The notes beneath the pieces are model-generated. The model was not told the origin of the DNA. It saw nothing but the letters and a program-made list of their open reading frames with translations, and made no database searches. This document shows, one piece after another, positions 9,419 through 20,382 of a DNA stretch of 64,000 nt; positions within the stretch are counted from its first letter, which is position 1, and the number at the start of each line of letters is the position of its first letter. The stretch covers positions 62,001-126,000 of the forward strand of contig JADKCF010000043.1 of NCBI GenBank assembly GCA_016714765.1. The letters are read 5' to 3'. Both the position numbers and the translations under genes were made by a program. Source of the DNA: Saprospiraceae bacterium. GTDB taxonomy: Bacteria > Bacteroidota > Bacteroidia > Chitinophagales > Saprospiraceae.

Positions 9419-10318
9419 TCATTCCTCATAACCGAAGTGTTTGAGCATGCGCTCATCATTTCGCCAATTTTCCTTTATTTTTACATTAAGGTCCAAATAT
9501 ATATGTTTACCCAAGAAATTCTCTATGTCGAGTCTGGCAGCAATACCAAGCTTCTTGATAGCTTCTCCATTTTTGCCTATTATGATAGGCTTTTGGGATT
9601 TTCGATCCACATAGATGTCGGCGTAAATCATAAGCAAGGGTGCATTGTTTTTTTCTTCTTCCTTAAAACGTGACACGACCACCTCACATGAATAGGGTAC
9701 TTCCTGCTTATACAGCTGCAATATTTTTTCACGTATTATTTCTGAGACAAAAAATCTTTCGGGCTTATCTGAGAGCTCATCTTTTGGATAATAAGCCGGT
9801 CCTTCAGGAAGATCTGCCAGTATTTTTTGGAGTAGAGTATCTGTATTGGTTTTTAATGAAGCAGAGATAAAAAACACTTCGCTAAAATCTATTCTTTCTG
9901 ACCACTCACTGGCTACTTTATCGGCCTTGCCATCTTTGTCCATGTCTATTTTATTGATGACGAGGTACTTAGGTCCGTTTGCCTGCTTCAGCGCTTTAAT
10001 GATGTTTTCTTCACCTGTGTATACTTCATAAATATCTGTCATAAATAAAAGTATATCAGCATCTTCAAAAGATGAATAGGCAAATTTATTCATAGCAGAT
10101 TGCATCCCATATATTGGTTTGTCGATGATTCCTGGCGTATCTGAAAAAACTACCTGATAATCGTCTGCACTCAGCAATCCAAATATCCTGTGTCTTGTAG
10201 TTTGTGGTTTGCTGGTGATAATCGACATTTTTTCGCCGACCAGTGCATTCATCAAGGTTGATTTTCCCACATTGGGATTACCGATGATATTGACAAAGCC
10301 AGATTTGTGTTGGTTCAT
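9419..10318 (-). CDS. era: GTPase Era
   Basis: Era is an essential GTPase that binds 16S rRNA and takes part in 30S subunit maturation. At 299 residues it has the usual length. G1 GNPNVGKS is at 13-20, the G2 threonine lies in PQTTRHR (38-44), G3 DTPG at 60-63 and G4 NKID at 122-125. The C-terminal KH RNA-binding domain has the IIIGKNGEAIKKLG loop. The start overlaps the end of the preceding gene by four bases (ATGA, 10315-10318), so translation is coupled. Confidence 0.95.
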   Translation of the reverse strand: MNQHKSGFVNIIGNPNVGKSTLMNALVGEKMSIITSKPQTTRHRIFGLLSADDYQVVFSDTPGIIDKPIYGMQSAMNKFAYSSFEDADILLFMTDIYEVYTGEENIIKALKQANGPKYLVINKIDMDKDGKADKVASEWSERIDFSEVFFISASLKTNTDTLLQKILADLPEGPAYYPKDELSDKPERFFVSEIIREKILQLYKQEVPYSCEVVVSRFKEEEKNNAPLLMIYADIYVDRKSQKPIIIGKNGEAIKKLGIAARLDIENFLGKHIYLDLNVKIKENWRNDERMLKHFGYEE

Positions 10319-10896
10319 AGTATTTGCTTTTGCTTATTTTGAGTGATGTATTCTATGTTATCTATAATAAAGGCAGGTTTTTGTTTCCTCCAGTTCATAT
10401 CGTTGAATGGAGGTCCGAAATGAAGGTAAAATTGAAGTTTGTATCTTGACATTTCTGCACTGACATGATCAAAAGTATTTACAAGGCAAATCCAACCTCC
10501 ATCATCTTTGACGTCATCATACCATTCTTCGTAGTAAGAGTCATCATCACCATGAAAATTGAGTACATTATCACAAAAAATTACAAATTTAGAGATGTAT
10601 TGCTTAATGAAGTCATCCAATACTTCTCTTTTGAGAAACATAATATCGTTTGTGATGCAGTCATTCCATTCGCCTATAAGCTCTATCAATGCAAAATGTC
10701 TTGCATAATCGACATAAAGGATCTTACAGTATAGGGTTTCAGAGCCCATAAAATCCCATTGGGGATGGATAAAATAATTGTAAATCTTATTTGTAAAGTT
10801 AAATTCATCATAAGTTCTTCCGTAAAATGGAGATTTAGTATCTCTCTCAGCAATATATTCTTCCCGCCATCCCCACCATGGTTCTATATCATGCAT
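10315..10896 (-). CDS. Hypothetical protein, acidic and aromatic-rich
   Basis: A soluble protein of 193 residues, unrecognised. It has no signal peptide or membrane segment and is rich in Trp, Tyr, Phe and Asp, with clusters such as EPWWGWREEY at the start and DDDSYYEEWYDDVKDDGGW around residue 118-136. Its stop overlaps the era start, and it begins 9 bases after the CDF transporter stop, so the three genes form one operon (CDF, this gene, era). A regulatory or adaptor role is only a guess. Confidence 0.6.
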   Translation of the reverse strand: MHDIEPWWGWREEYIAERDTKSPFYGRTYDEFNFTNKIYNYFIHPQWDFMGSETLYCKILYVDYARHFALIELIGEWNDCITNDIMFLKREVLDDFIKQYISKFVIFCDNVLNFHGDDDSYYEEWYDDVKDDGGWICLVNTFDHVSAEMSRYKLQFYLHFGPPFNDMNWRKQKPAFIIDNIEYITQNKQKQIL

Positions 10897-10905
10897 ATCT
10901 TTATA

Positions 10906-11910
10906 TTATGTCAGTGTAGATGAAAAAATATTTTTACCGGTAATTTCCATCGTTGACCATTCTCTGGTAGAAATCATACTATGTTTTCTTTCGACACAGT
11001 CCAGTGCACATTGATGGCACATATTTTCTGTACATGGTTCAGTCTGGATAGAAATATCCACCTCTTCTTCAGGAAGATTATTTCTGACTATGTTCTTTAA
11101 ATGCCCGATTTCAGTACCCGACTGCCTTAAATCATAGTACCAGGGCAAAGTGAGATGCATATCTACGTGAGAAACATGTCCAAATTTCAGGTAAGTAAGT
11201 TTATGGATATTTATCCATTTATCATGTCTCTGATCACGCAATACTTTTACAAGAGCGTCCAGAGCAGTACTATCAGCTTCATCCATTAGTCCGTTGACTG
11301 TGCTTCGGAGGACCGTATAGCCTGTATAGAGTATAAAGAGGCCAAAAAGTATTGCTAAAAAGCTATCTACCCATTTTTGTCCGGTTATAAAATAAATGAC
11401 CAGCCCCCCTATAAGTGCAATTGTTGTATATGTATCTGAAATCAAATGCTTACCTCCTGATACCAAAGCAATCGAGTTGTTTTTAATCCCCTTTTGGATA
11501 CTGTACCGTCCCATTAAATAATTGACAATAGCTGTCAGAAGCATCAGCATGATTCCGGTATCCATTTTTAATATTTCAGGTGGGGCTCCCAGTCTTTTTA
11601 TGGCTTCTATGATGATCATTGCACCAGCTACACCTATCAGTATACCTTCTATCGATGCAGTAATCAGTTCCACCTTACCATGGCCGTAAGGATGATCTTC
11701 ATCTCTGGGTTTGACGGCAAACTGCAAACTTTTTAATGTAATAAAACCTGTAATAACATTTACGGTGCTTTCCAATGCATCAGATAAAATACCTACTGAG
11801 TTGGTAATGTAAAAAGCAACTACTTTTATGGCAAACAGGATAATGCCTCCAATGAAGATATATCTTTGGATACTTATCTTACTCTGAGTTTCACCAAATA
11901 TCATTGTCAT
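10906..11910 (-). CDS. Cation diffusion facilitator (CDF) family transporter
   Basis: An inner-membrane divalent-metal efflux antiporter of 334 residues. Six transmembrane helices fill residues 18-205; the metal-site motif ILSDALEST is in helix 2 and the HPYGHGK loop follows. Helix 5 carries GGKHLISDTYT with a second His/Asp pair. The cytoplasmic C-terminal domain ends with a cysteine cluster C293-x4-C298-x2-C301-x3-C305, not part of the standard CDF fold. Which metal is exported (Zn, Fe, Mn, Co) is not decided by these residues. First gene of a unit that runs into era. Confidence 0.88.
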   Translation of the reverse strand: MTMIFGETQSKISIQRYIFIGGIILFAIKVVAFYITNSVGILSDALESTVNVITGFITLKSLQFAVKPRDEDHPYGHGKVELITASIEGILIGVAGAMIIIEAIKRLGAPPEILKMDTGIMLMLLTAIVNYLMGRYSIQKGIKNNSIALVSGGKHLISDTYTTIALIGGLVIYFITGQKWVDSFLAILFGLFILYTGYTVLRSTVNGLMDEADSTALDALVKVLRDQRHDKWINIHKLTYLKFGHVSHVDMHLTLPWYYDLRQSGTEIGHLKNIVRNNLPEEEVDISIQTEPCTENMCHQCALDCVERKHSMISTREWSTMEITGKNIFSSTLT

Positions 11911-11948
11911 TTAAAGATAACCATTTTTAAAAAAAGTTGTTACAAATA

Positions 11949-11956
11949 CAAAAGTA
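11949..11956 (-). promoter_or_regulatory. -7 promoter element for the CDF-era operon
   Basis: Minus strand reads TACTTTTG, matching TAnnTTTG, 39 bases upstream of the CDF transporter start. Confidence 0.5.
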
Positions 11957-11965
11957 GGATTAAAT

Positions 11966-12382
11966 ATGATTTGGAATGTAAAACCTGATGTGGAAGTCAT
12001 TAATAATTTCAATAAAAATACTTTGGCAAGTACATTGGGTATAGAGTTGACTGGTTTTGGAGATGATTTCCTGACTGCTAAAATGCCTGTAGATCACCGT
12101 ACACAACAACCGGTAGGTCTTTTGCATGGCGGTGCTTCGGTTGTCTTGTCTGAAACCGTAGGCAGTATCGCAAGTTGGCTTATAGTAAATGATGCCTCAA
12201 AAAGTATCGTAGGGGTGGAGGTCAATGCCAATCATTTGAAATCTGCTTCTAAAGGATTTGTGCATAGTATTACCCGTCCTGTACGACTGGGCAAAACTCT
12301 TCATGTGTGGAATACAGAAATAATGAATGAAGACAAAGAACTGATTTGTGTTTCCCGATTAACTGTGATGGTTTCCAGGTAG
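11966..12382 (+). CDS. PaaI/YdiI-type hotdog-fold thioesterase
   Basis: A hotdog-fold acyl-CoA thioesterase of 138 residues. The signature GLLHGGASVVLSETVGS (51-67) holds the HGG motif and the catalytic-type glutamate (Glu63) of the 4-hydroxybenzoyl-CoA/1,4-dihydroxy-2-naphthoyl-CoA thioesterase group. Close relatives include MenI/YdiI of menaquinone synthesis and PaaI-like housekeeping thioesterases, and the sequence does not separate them. No men genes are adjacent, so I give no gene name. Divergent from the CDF operon. Confidence 0.85.
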   Translation: MIWNVKPDVEVINNFNKNTLASTLGIELTGFGDDFLTAKMPVDHRTQQPVGLLHGGASVVLSETVGSIASWLIVNDASKSIVGVEVNANHLKSASKGFVHSITRPVRLGKTLHVWNTEIMNEDKELICVSRLTVMVSR

Positions 12383-12436
12383 AATTTCAATTTTTACATT
12401 CAAGTTTTTACAAAAAATCCGAAACTTATATTTTAC

Positions 12437-12471
12437 TTTGTTTCATTCGCTGGATGTTTTTTTTACCTTTG
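12437..12471 (+). promoter_or_regulatory. Complete Bacteroidota promoter upstream of the secG operon
   Basis: TTTG (12437-12440) and TACCTTTG (12464-12471) are 23 bases apart, matching the -33/-7 arrangement. The -7 box ends 8 bases before the ATG at 12480, giving an almost leaderless transcript and supporting that start. Confidence 0.6.
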
Positions 12472-12479
12472 CGATCTTT

Positions 12480-13259
12480 ATGACAGACACTTATCACACA
12501 TATTTTACTGATCAACCATCTTTGGATCAACTGAGCATCACTGAGTTGGAGCAATTGTTAGATTTAGAACCCTATTCTGTTCTTCATAGAATGCTTTTGG
12601 CCAAAAAGATGTCAACAATAGAGGGCCAGGACCTTATGCTTCGAACAGGAGATCGATTAAGTGTTCATTATCTCTTGAATGGTAAAAGCGATCCTTTTCA
12701 GGATTCTTTAGGGGCAGAGATACCAGATTCATATGATGGTAAAATTAGAGATGCAGAAAATTTCCCTACTATGAATGCCCTTGAGCAAACTGATCCTTCG
12801 GATAATACAGAGACGGAAGGTATTCATTCTATCATTCTGCGTAAGGATTCAGATTCCGTTACAACTGAGTTTCCAATTGGTGAAAATACCGAAATAGAGG
12901 AAATGATTTCCAAAAAGAAAAATCAAAGTCCAAGCAAAAAAAAGAAACAAAAAAAATTTAAGATTAAGGAGTACAGCGGCATTTCAGATTTTAGTAAATG
13001 GTTACTTTCTTTTCGTCATGATGATGTAGAAAAACAAATTTTAAAAGAAGAAAAAGCAGCAAAAAAGAGATTATTGGAGGAAAGTGCCAAAAAATCTGTG
13101 ACTAAATCTGCATCCATAATTTCAGAGCCATTGGCAGAAATACTGGCTTCTCAGGGACATCTGGACGACGCAAAAAAAATGTATGAACAATTAATAGCAA
13201 AGTTTCCGGAAAAAAGTAGTTACTTTGCAGTCAAAATTAATGAATTAATAAAAATATAA
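12480..13259 (+). CDS. Hypothetical protein upstream of secG, C-terminal TPR-like
   Basis: The protein (259 residues from MTDTYHTYF) begins with a small helical region (residues 10-50), has a long low-complexity middle, then a lysine run (KKKNQSPSKKKKQKKF), and ends with a helix pair ILASQGHLDDAKKMYEQLIA that looks like one tetratricopeptide unit. No signal peptide. It ends 6 bases before secG and shares its promoter, the arrangement I recall for an uncharacterised protein next to secG in related genomes. An upstream in-frame ATG at 12438 would overlap the promoter and is rejected. Function unknown. Confidence 0.65.
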   Translation: MTDTYHTYFTDQPSLDQLSITELEQLLDLEPYSVLHRMLLAKKMSTIEGQDLMLRTGDRLSVHYLLNGKSDPFQDSLGAEIPDSYDGKIRDAENFPTMNALEQTDPSDNTETEGIHSIILRKDSDSVTTEFPIGENTEIEEMISKKKNQSPSKKKKQKKFKIKEYSGISDFSKWLLSFRHDDVEKQILKEEKAAKKRLLEESAKKSVTKSASIISEPLAEILASQGHLDDAKKMYEQLIAKFPEKSSYFAVKINELIKI

Positions 13260-13265
13260 TTTTAA

Positions 13266-13532
13266 ATGGTAACAACAGCTTTAACAGTTTTAATAGCTAT
13301 CAATTGCGTTTTATTGATGGCAATTGTACTTATTCAAAATCCGAAAGGAGGTGGTATTGATTCTACTTTAGGCGGTACAGCCGCAAATCAAATGTTTGGT
13401 GCAGCTAAGTCTATAGACTTTGTTGAGAAAGTTACATGGGGATTAGCAGCAACACTTTTTATCCTTTGCATAATCACAGCAATGGTGGTTTCAGGTAATT
13501 CTTCAGGAGATCTTATCCAGCCAATACAATAA
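13266..13532 (+). CDS. secG: Preprotein translocase subunit SecG
   Basis: SecG helps the SecYEG channel move proteins across the inner membrane. The 88-residue protein has the two expected transmembrane helices (residues 2-23 and 55-78) with the conserved cytoplasmic loop between them (VLIQNPKGGG, then a Gly/Thr/Ala-rich part ending in FGAAKS). Second gene of a two-gene operon, followed by a terminator. Confidence 0.93.
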   Translation: MVTTALTVLIAINCVLLMAIVLIQNPKGGGIDSTLGGTAANQMFGAAKSIDFVEKVTWGLAATLFILCIITAMVVSGNSSGDLIQPIQ

Positions 13533-13555
13533 AACTCTAAACTCAATCTTAAATA

Positions 13556-13590
13556 CTTAGGCTTATTCCACCAGGAGTAAGCCTTTTTTT
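13556..13590 (+). terminator. Intrinsic terminator after secG
   Basis: AGGCTTA (13559-13565) pairs with TAAGCCT (13578-13584), extended by TCC/GGA, followed by a T7 run. Confidence 0.8.
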
Positions 13591-13624
13591 CGTTGTGTTG
13601 CAACCAACATAGTAGTAAGAGATG

Positions 13625-16600
13625 TCAAATTTTTATTAACCTGAAATATTTTGTTATGGTTTGTGTCTTCACTTTGATAAAATAATTTCCTGCAGAAAGC
13701 GGCATTAAGTCAATTATAGTTTTGCTTCCATGAATATTTTTCATACTTATCACCGACAAACCATCTGTCTGTAAAATATCTACACTTGTGATGTCTGTTT
13801 CTGCAGTGATAAGTACATTTTCTGAGGCAGGATTGGGGAATATTTGGACCGGTGTGCTGACTTGTTCTTTCGATTCGACCACACTTTCTACTATAAAACT
13901 TGTGTAAATATTACATTCATTAGCGTCAGTGACAGTGACTTGATATGTTCCGGCAGTAAGGTTTTCCAGACATCTTTGCGATAAACCACTATTACTCCAC
14001 TTATAGGTATATGGCGCTTTACCACCCAAAACATTAAGACAGATTTTTCCATTTTGCATGTTGTCTCTTTCATTGACTATTTCTGCTTCCATTTTAATAT
14101 CTGATTCTGATGAAATAACAATAGTGGAGATAACCAATGTACAATCATTGGCATCAATGGCTACACCTTCATAGTTTCCTCGTAGGTAGATTATTGATTT
14201 GACTTCCAGAAAACAATCCTCCGTTCCATAGTACACCTATCGGAGGGATACCGCCTTGGATAGAGATGGCTATCGCTCCGGATGAATCACCATGACAGAT
14301 ATTGTTCTTCAGGTCTGTTACAGCATAGGTAAATGATTTCTGATCCTCTATGGTGATGGTGTCAGAAACACCTGTGCATCCATCAGCATCGGTTATTGTG
14401 AGAGTGTATTTTCCCGAAGCAAGGGACGATATGGTATCTCTTTTAATGTTTTTGAAGTATTGCAGTCCAAGACTCCAGTTATAGTCAAATGGATTTTTCC
14501 CATTAGCAACTTCCGCAGCAATAATGCCCATGGTATCAGCAAAGCATTTATTGTCTTGGACCAAGTTAAGAGTAGCGATTATTGGTATATTTTTGTATGG
14601 TATGAAAATATTGGGAATAGAGGCTTTACAACCTAACTGGTCGTATGCAGTTACACTATAGTTTCCTGACCGTAGGTCATCGAAATAGTCATTGGATATG
14701 CCCGTATGGTTCCATGCAAAATTATAACTGGGGTTTCCCCCTGTTGATGTAAGGGATATATACCCATTTTTGCCTAAAATACAGGAAGCTTCTTTTATGC
14801 TATCAACTTCAAGTCTAAAAAGCGATGGTTGCATAATGGTCACTTCGGGCATTTCGAAATTACATCCATTTGCATCGGTGACTGTGAGATAATATTTGCC
14901 GGCAGCTACCTCATATATATCATCTGTAAATGTAAAGTTATTCCAAAGAAATGTATACGGTGGTTTTCCACCAGAAATATTGGTTTTTATCGATCCATTA
15001 TTCTCACCAAAACACCTTACATTTTCAGTACTTAGTAATTTTCCTTCAATAGGTGGTGGTGCTACGATACTGGTGCTGAAAGTTACTTTGCAACCATTTG
15101 CGTCAGACACAATGCAGGTATACTGACCCGAATTCAATCCTGTAATTTTATCAGTTGTTTTACCGGTATTCCACAGGTATTGGTACGGTGGCGAACCATT
15201 GATGGTCAATAACTCTATACTGCCTGTGCTTTGGCCAAAACATAAAGGCTGCGAAATCGAACGAATATCCGTCAATACTGATAGTTTTGATGCCAGAATG
15301 ATTTTTTCCAGCGATGCATTACATCCTTTACTGTCTGTGACTGTGACACTATAAGTCCCTTCAGGTACATTGATTAAGTTTTTGCTGGTATTGCCACTGG
15401 ACCAAAGATAAGTATATGGCGAATGGTCATTATTGTGTTCTATAGTCAAAGTACCATCAGATTTGCCACTGCAAGTTGGTTTGATGATGGATGTGCTAAT
15501 GATGTTTAGGTTGGTTGTCTCATTGATCTGAAAAAATGGTGTAATGGTTTTACACAAACCCGCGTCACTTATAGTGGCAAAATAAACTCCTGATTTAAGT
15601 CCTGTGATACTCTGACCTGACATACCATTATTCCAGATGAGAGAGTAGGGTGGGCTTCCTCCGCTAAGTGATAAGTGAATACTCCCATCTAGCGATCCAT
15701 TGCAGGAAGCATTTGATATATCCTGCGTTATTTGTATAGGATTAAAAAGGGCAGAATCATCGCTGTTTCCATTACAATTTTCATCTACTGCATTACATTG
15801 TATCTCAATAGCTTTTGGATGAATAAGTGGATTGAAATCGTCACAATCACCTTTTTGTGAAGCATATCCCGGTGGTGGGGTATTATCACAGATTTCTATC
15901 TTGCCCATTTCAACCCCAGCATCGTCTCCGTCCTTATCAGGGTAATATGTATAAAGCTCTGTAAGAACAGTTGATCCGTAAAACTCTATTTGGTCTAATC
16001 CGATATCTCCCAAAGGTCCACTGGCAGACAATCCCGTAAACCTAAAAATGCAAGCCTGATTATGGTATGATGACAGTGGGATAGTGATTCTTTTCCACTC
16101 ATCTCCCTGAGAGCCTTGCCTTGAAAACAATGATTGCCATGTCTGGCCATTATCCACAGAAATTTCAAGTATTAATGTCTGGATATCATTTCCATACATA
16201 TGATAATAAAATGACATATCACACCCTGATTCATTACTTTTGATACTTATACATCTGGATTGGAGCATGACAGCATTGAGTGTGCCACAGATGGAAGGAT
16301 TATTTTCAATGTAGACATATTTTCCGGATTGATTGATATCACCTGAAGGTCCGGTATTGTCTGTATCAGTTTTTCCAGCCCATGATATCCAGTCCTGGGT
16401 GCTTTCGCCGGCAACATTGTACCACATCGAACCCAATAGTGGGCATACTGCAGCGCAACCCTCAGTGCAAAGCTTGATATCATCAAAATTTTCCTGAACA
16501 GTAATAGCCTCACATGAGGTTGAAGTTTGTATGCTGCAACTCTCCTGAGATAATGTGTTGAACGAACACAATGAAGTGATGGTAAAGTCATACCTTGTAT

Positions 16601-17600
16601 TGGGCAGTAGATTCAATAATGTATATTGTAAAACATCGCACTCCACATAAATCGTATCTGACGGTACATTATTTTCGCTGATAGTTATCTTCAACGTATT
16701 ACACATTGCTGCTGGGTCCCATGCCAAAGAAACAGCATTTTTGTCAGACGAAGTTATTCTGAAGTTTTGAGGTACGAGACATTTTTCTCTGCTGAATATG
16801 ATGTCTGCATATTTCAGAGCTCCGGCATCCTTAAAAGCTCGATCAAAAAATATCAGTTTCCAATATCCATTGTCCAAGACTTCTTTTGTCCATTGATCCA
16901 TGTGTCCGTCCGGCCTGTAGGTGCCAATATAAGGTGGCTTTGAGTCCTTGAGATTAAGGCAAGCATCAGGCGAAAATGTGGTGAATCTCATACATGAGGT
17001 ATCATTGATGTCACCAAAATCATCAGTGACTGTACCATTGTGATTGGACAATAACAGCTGTTGACCCTTTGGGCTTTCAAGAATGATTTTCAGGTCTGCA
17101 GGCCAGTCATGGGAGACAATTAAGTTGACCTTTTGTAAAAAAACATCCTGCCCTAGTACCCCTTTTTCTTGCACTTCCAGCAACAATGTTTCGGTTCCGT
17201 TATCTTTTAATGGAACATTGACAGAGCATAAAGTTGGTAGCTTTAATACCGTATTGAAAGGTATGGCTACATTCCAGTTGCTTCTGGAGTTTGTGCCACA
17301 TACTGTCCTGATATACAACTCATAGGAAGTAGAAGGCTCTAATTCGGTTAAAGAAAATTCTTTAGCAGTAATCAAAGGGAAACTGGGTACGCCTGCTCGG
17401 GGATTTCCCTTTTTTACCAATTCTATTTCCCAACCCAATGGTGAGGTATTTGTATCTGACCATTTGACATTGATAGAAGTAGTGGTGGTGTCAGAAAACT
17501 TTATTGAAAAAGGTACCTTACATGTCTGTGCCAAAACACAACAGCTGAGCGATAAAAACACTGCCAGAGAGCAAAAGAATATTACACTTTTATTATTCAA
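13625..17600 (-). CDS. SprB-repeat surface protein with T9SS sorting domain (frame broken)
   Basis: A giant modular secreted protein, about 1324 residues once the frame is joined. In order: signal peptide (1-24, TTG start), fibronectin III-like domain (about 27-115), proprotein convertase P-domain-like region (125-272), second FN3-like domain (275-362), MAM-like region with paired cysteines (363-545), a MopE-type Asp/Cys metal-binding stretch with CDDFNP and DENCNGNSDD (553-615), then eight SprB-type repeats of about 75 residues (GG-x-PPY-x-x-W ... G-x-Y-x-V-x-DANGC), and a type A T9SS sorting domain from FPNPASE to the C-terminus. The frame breaks near 14181-14184 inside the seventh repeat: pieces are 14169-17600 and 13625-14236. 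One extra base, or two missing, explains it. Probably an adhesin or gliding-related surface protein. Confidence 0.82.
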
Positions 17601-17719
17601 AATCAGGTTTTAAAATTCAAAAATAAGAACTTTAATTCAATTGCTTCACATTAAGAATATATTTAAACTTTAAAGTGAAATTTGCTACTGTTCGGTTATG
17701 ATAATTCCTATATTTTGAG

Positions 17720-17727
17720 TATTTTTG
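17720..17727 (+). promoter_or_regulatory. -7 promoter element for gyrA
   Basis: TATTTTTG matches TAnnTTTG, 36 bases before the gyrA ATG. Confidence 0.45.
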
Positions 17728-17763
17728 CACTTTATTATTCAATATTAATTTAATCATATATAA

Positions 17764-20231
17764 ATGGCTAACGATCAAAGAATTGTGCCGATAAATATCG
17801 AAGATGAGATGAAGTCGTCATATATCGATTATTCTATGTCGGTTATTGTTGCAAGGGCATTGCCTGATGTGAGAGATGGTTTAAAACCTGTACACAGAAG
17901 AGTACTTTATGGCATGTCTGAATTGGGTGTAGGATACGGCAGGGCTCACAAAAAATCTGCCAGAATTGTCGGGGAAGTGTTGGGTAAATATCACCCTCAT
18001 GGTGACAGTTCTGTGTATGATGCCATGGTTCGTATGGCTCAGGATTGGTCTTTAAGATATCCTTTGGTCGATGGTCAGGGTAATTTTGGTTCTATGGACG
18101 GTGACAGTCCGGCAGCTATGAGATACACCGAAGCTAGATTAGCAAGGATCAGTGATGAAATGCTATCGGATATCAATAAAAATACTGTAGATTTTAAATT
18201 GAATTTTGATGACTCATTAGAAGAGCCGTCAGTTCTGCCTGCAAGAATTCCCAATCTTTTGATCAATGGCGCTTCGGGTATTGCTGTAGGAATGGCTACC
18301 AATATGTTGCCTCACAATTTATCTGAAGTGGTGGCGGGTGTGAAAGCGACCATTGATAATCCTGAGATAACTATAGATGAACTCATGGAGCATATAAAAG
18401 CTCCGGATTTTCCTACAGGAGGTACAATATACGGATATAGCGGGGTCAAAGAAGCTTTTCATACAGGAAGAGGTAAAGTAATAGTCCGTGGTAAAGCATC
18501 TATAGAAGCCGGGCATGGAGGCAAAGAGACCATTATCATTACAGAAATCCTTACCAGGTAAACAAAGCAAATCTGGTGGCAAAAATTGCTGAACTGGTCA
18601 ATGATAACAAAATCGATGGTATTTCTGACATCAGAGACGAATCAGACAGAAGTGGTCTGAGAATCGTGGTGGAAGTCAAAAGAGACGCCATGGCAAGTGT
18701 TGTTCTAAGCAAAATATACAAGTATACGCCGCTGCAGACCTCATATGGTGTAAACAACATAGCCCTGGTGAATGGCAGGCCTAAAGTATTGAACCTGAAA
18801 GACCTCATTACGGAGTTTATCAAATTCAGAATTGAAGTTATCATCAGGCGTACTCAGTTTGACCTGGATAAGGCCCTCGAGAGAGCTCACATCCTGGAAG
18901 GTATATTGATTGCACTTGACAACATAGATGAAGTCATCAGGATCATACGGCAGTCCAAAACAGTAGATGAAGCTAAAGACAATCTCATGAGTACTTTTGC
19001 CCTGAGTGAGATACAGGCCAAAGCTATCCTGGAAATGAGACTTCAGCGATTGGTCAGTCTTGAAATAGACAAAGTAAGAGAGGAATACAATGAGGTTTTG
19101 GCAAAAATAGAATACTACAAGAGTATACTCGCAAGTGACCATTTGCAAAGAGAAATCATCAAACAAGAACTCGATGAGATCAATGAAAAATTTGGTGATA
19201 AGCGAAGAACAGACATCTCATATGCGGATGACGAAATCAGTGTGGAAGACTTGATACCAAATGAAGAGGTAGTGATCACCATTTCGCATTTAGGTTACAT
19301 AAAAAGGACAAAAACGGACGAATTCAAGCAACAGAGCAGAGGAGGTAAAGGGTCCAGAGGAGCCAAAACCAGAGATACTGATTTTGTAGAGCAAATGTTT
19401 ATTGCTCACAATCACAATTACTTATTGCTGTTTACAGAACAGGGAAGATGCTTCTGGCTGAGAGCTTTCGAAATACCTGAGGCCAGTAAAGTATCCCAGG
19501 GCAGAGTACTTCAGAATATACTGGCTATTCCTGCTGACGACAAAGTTAGGGCTTACATCAAAATTGAAAATCTGAATGATGAAGAGTTTATCAACAACAA
19601 CTACATCATTTTCTGTACCAAAGAAGGAATGGTCAAAAAAACAATAGTGGAAGCTTTTTCCAGACCACGAACCAATGGAATAAATGCTATAACCATCAAT
19701 GAAGGCGATCAACTTCTGGAGGCAAAACTGACCAATGGTAAGAATGAAATCATCATTGCCAACAAAGAGGGTAGAGCTATCAGATTTAATGAATCCAAGG
19801 TAAGACCTATGGGTAGAGGGGCAGCCGGTGTTAAAGCTATGTCTCTGGGCTCAGAAGGTGATGAAGTCATAGGCATGATTTCTGCAGATCCTACCAAGGC
19901 AGACTATTCTGTATTTGTCGTGTCTGAAAAAGGCAATGGTAAACGATCACCCATAGACGATTACCGAATCACCAACAGAGGTGGTAAAGGTGTCAAAACC
20001 ATCAATATTACTGACAAAACCGGAAATCTTGTAGCCATTAAATGGGTAAGCGAATTTGACGATCTGATGATTACAACGCAGGATGGTATTGTCATCCGTA
20101 CCCCTGTATCTGATGTTAGAGTTATGGGTAGAGCAACCCAGGGAGTCAAAGTCATCAGAATACAGGAGAATGAATCTATTGCAGATGTTACGGTAATAAG
20201 AAGAGAAGAAACCATTGACGAGGAGGAATAA
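17764..20231 (+). CDS. gyrA: DNA gyrase subunit A (frame broken by one base)
   Basis: GyrA cuts and rejoins DNA during supercoiling. The N-terminal winged-helix region has the catalytic tyrosine in AMRYTEARL, and the quinolone-determining region reads [13 protein letters not shown] with the wild-type serine and aspartate. The C-terminal beta-pinwheel has the GyrA box QQSRGGKG and several degenerate repeats ([15 protein letters not shown]). The frame breaks at 18549-18550: pieces are 17764-18561 and 18576-20231. Adding one C restores [19 protein letters not shown], the canonical sequence. The repaired protein is 822 residues, a normal length. Because gyrA is essential, this break is almost certainly a sequence error. 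ParC is excluded by the GyrA box. Confidence 0.95.
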
Positions 20232-20342
20232 TTGATAACTAAATTTTAACTAATTCAACAAATAGTTTTAACTTTTTTAAAACATTTTTGGACAAATAAT
20301 TGCGTCTTAATGATGAAAATAGAATAAATAAAATTTTATTTT

Positions 20343-20350
20343 TAATTTTG
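20343..20350 (+). promoter_or_regulatory. -7 promoter element for the TPR gene
   Basis: TAATTTTG matches TAnnTTTG, 33 bases upstream of the ATG at 20383. Confidence 0.4.
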
Positions 20351-20382
20351 CAAATATTTATTTTAACTTTTAACAATTACCA

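Noticed and set aside
17764..20231. gyrA as a split gene with an intein or intron at 18562-18575
   Set aside because: There is no inserted sequence; the two pieces are separated by a simple one-base shift and need only one C to join.
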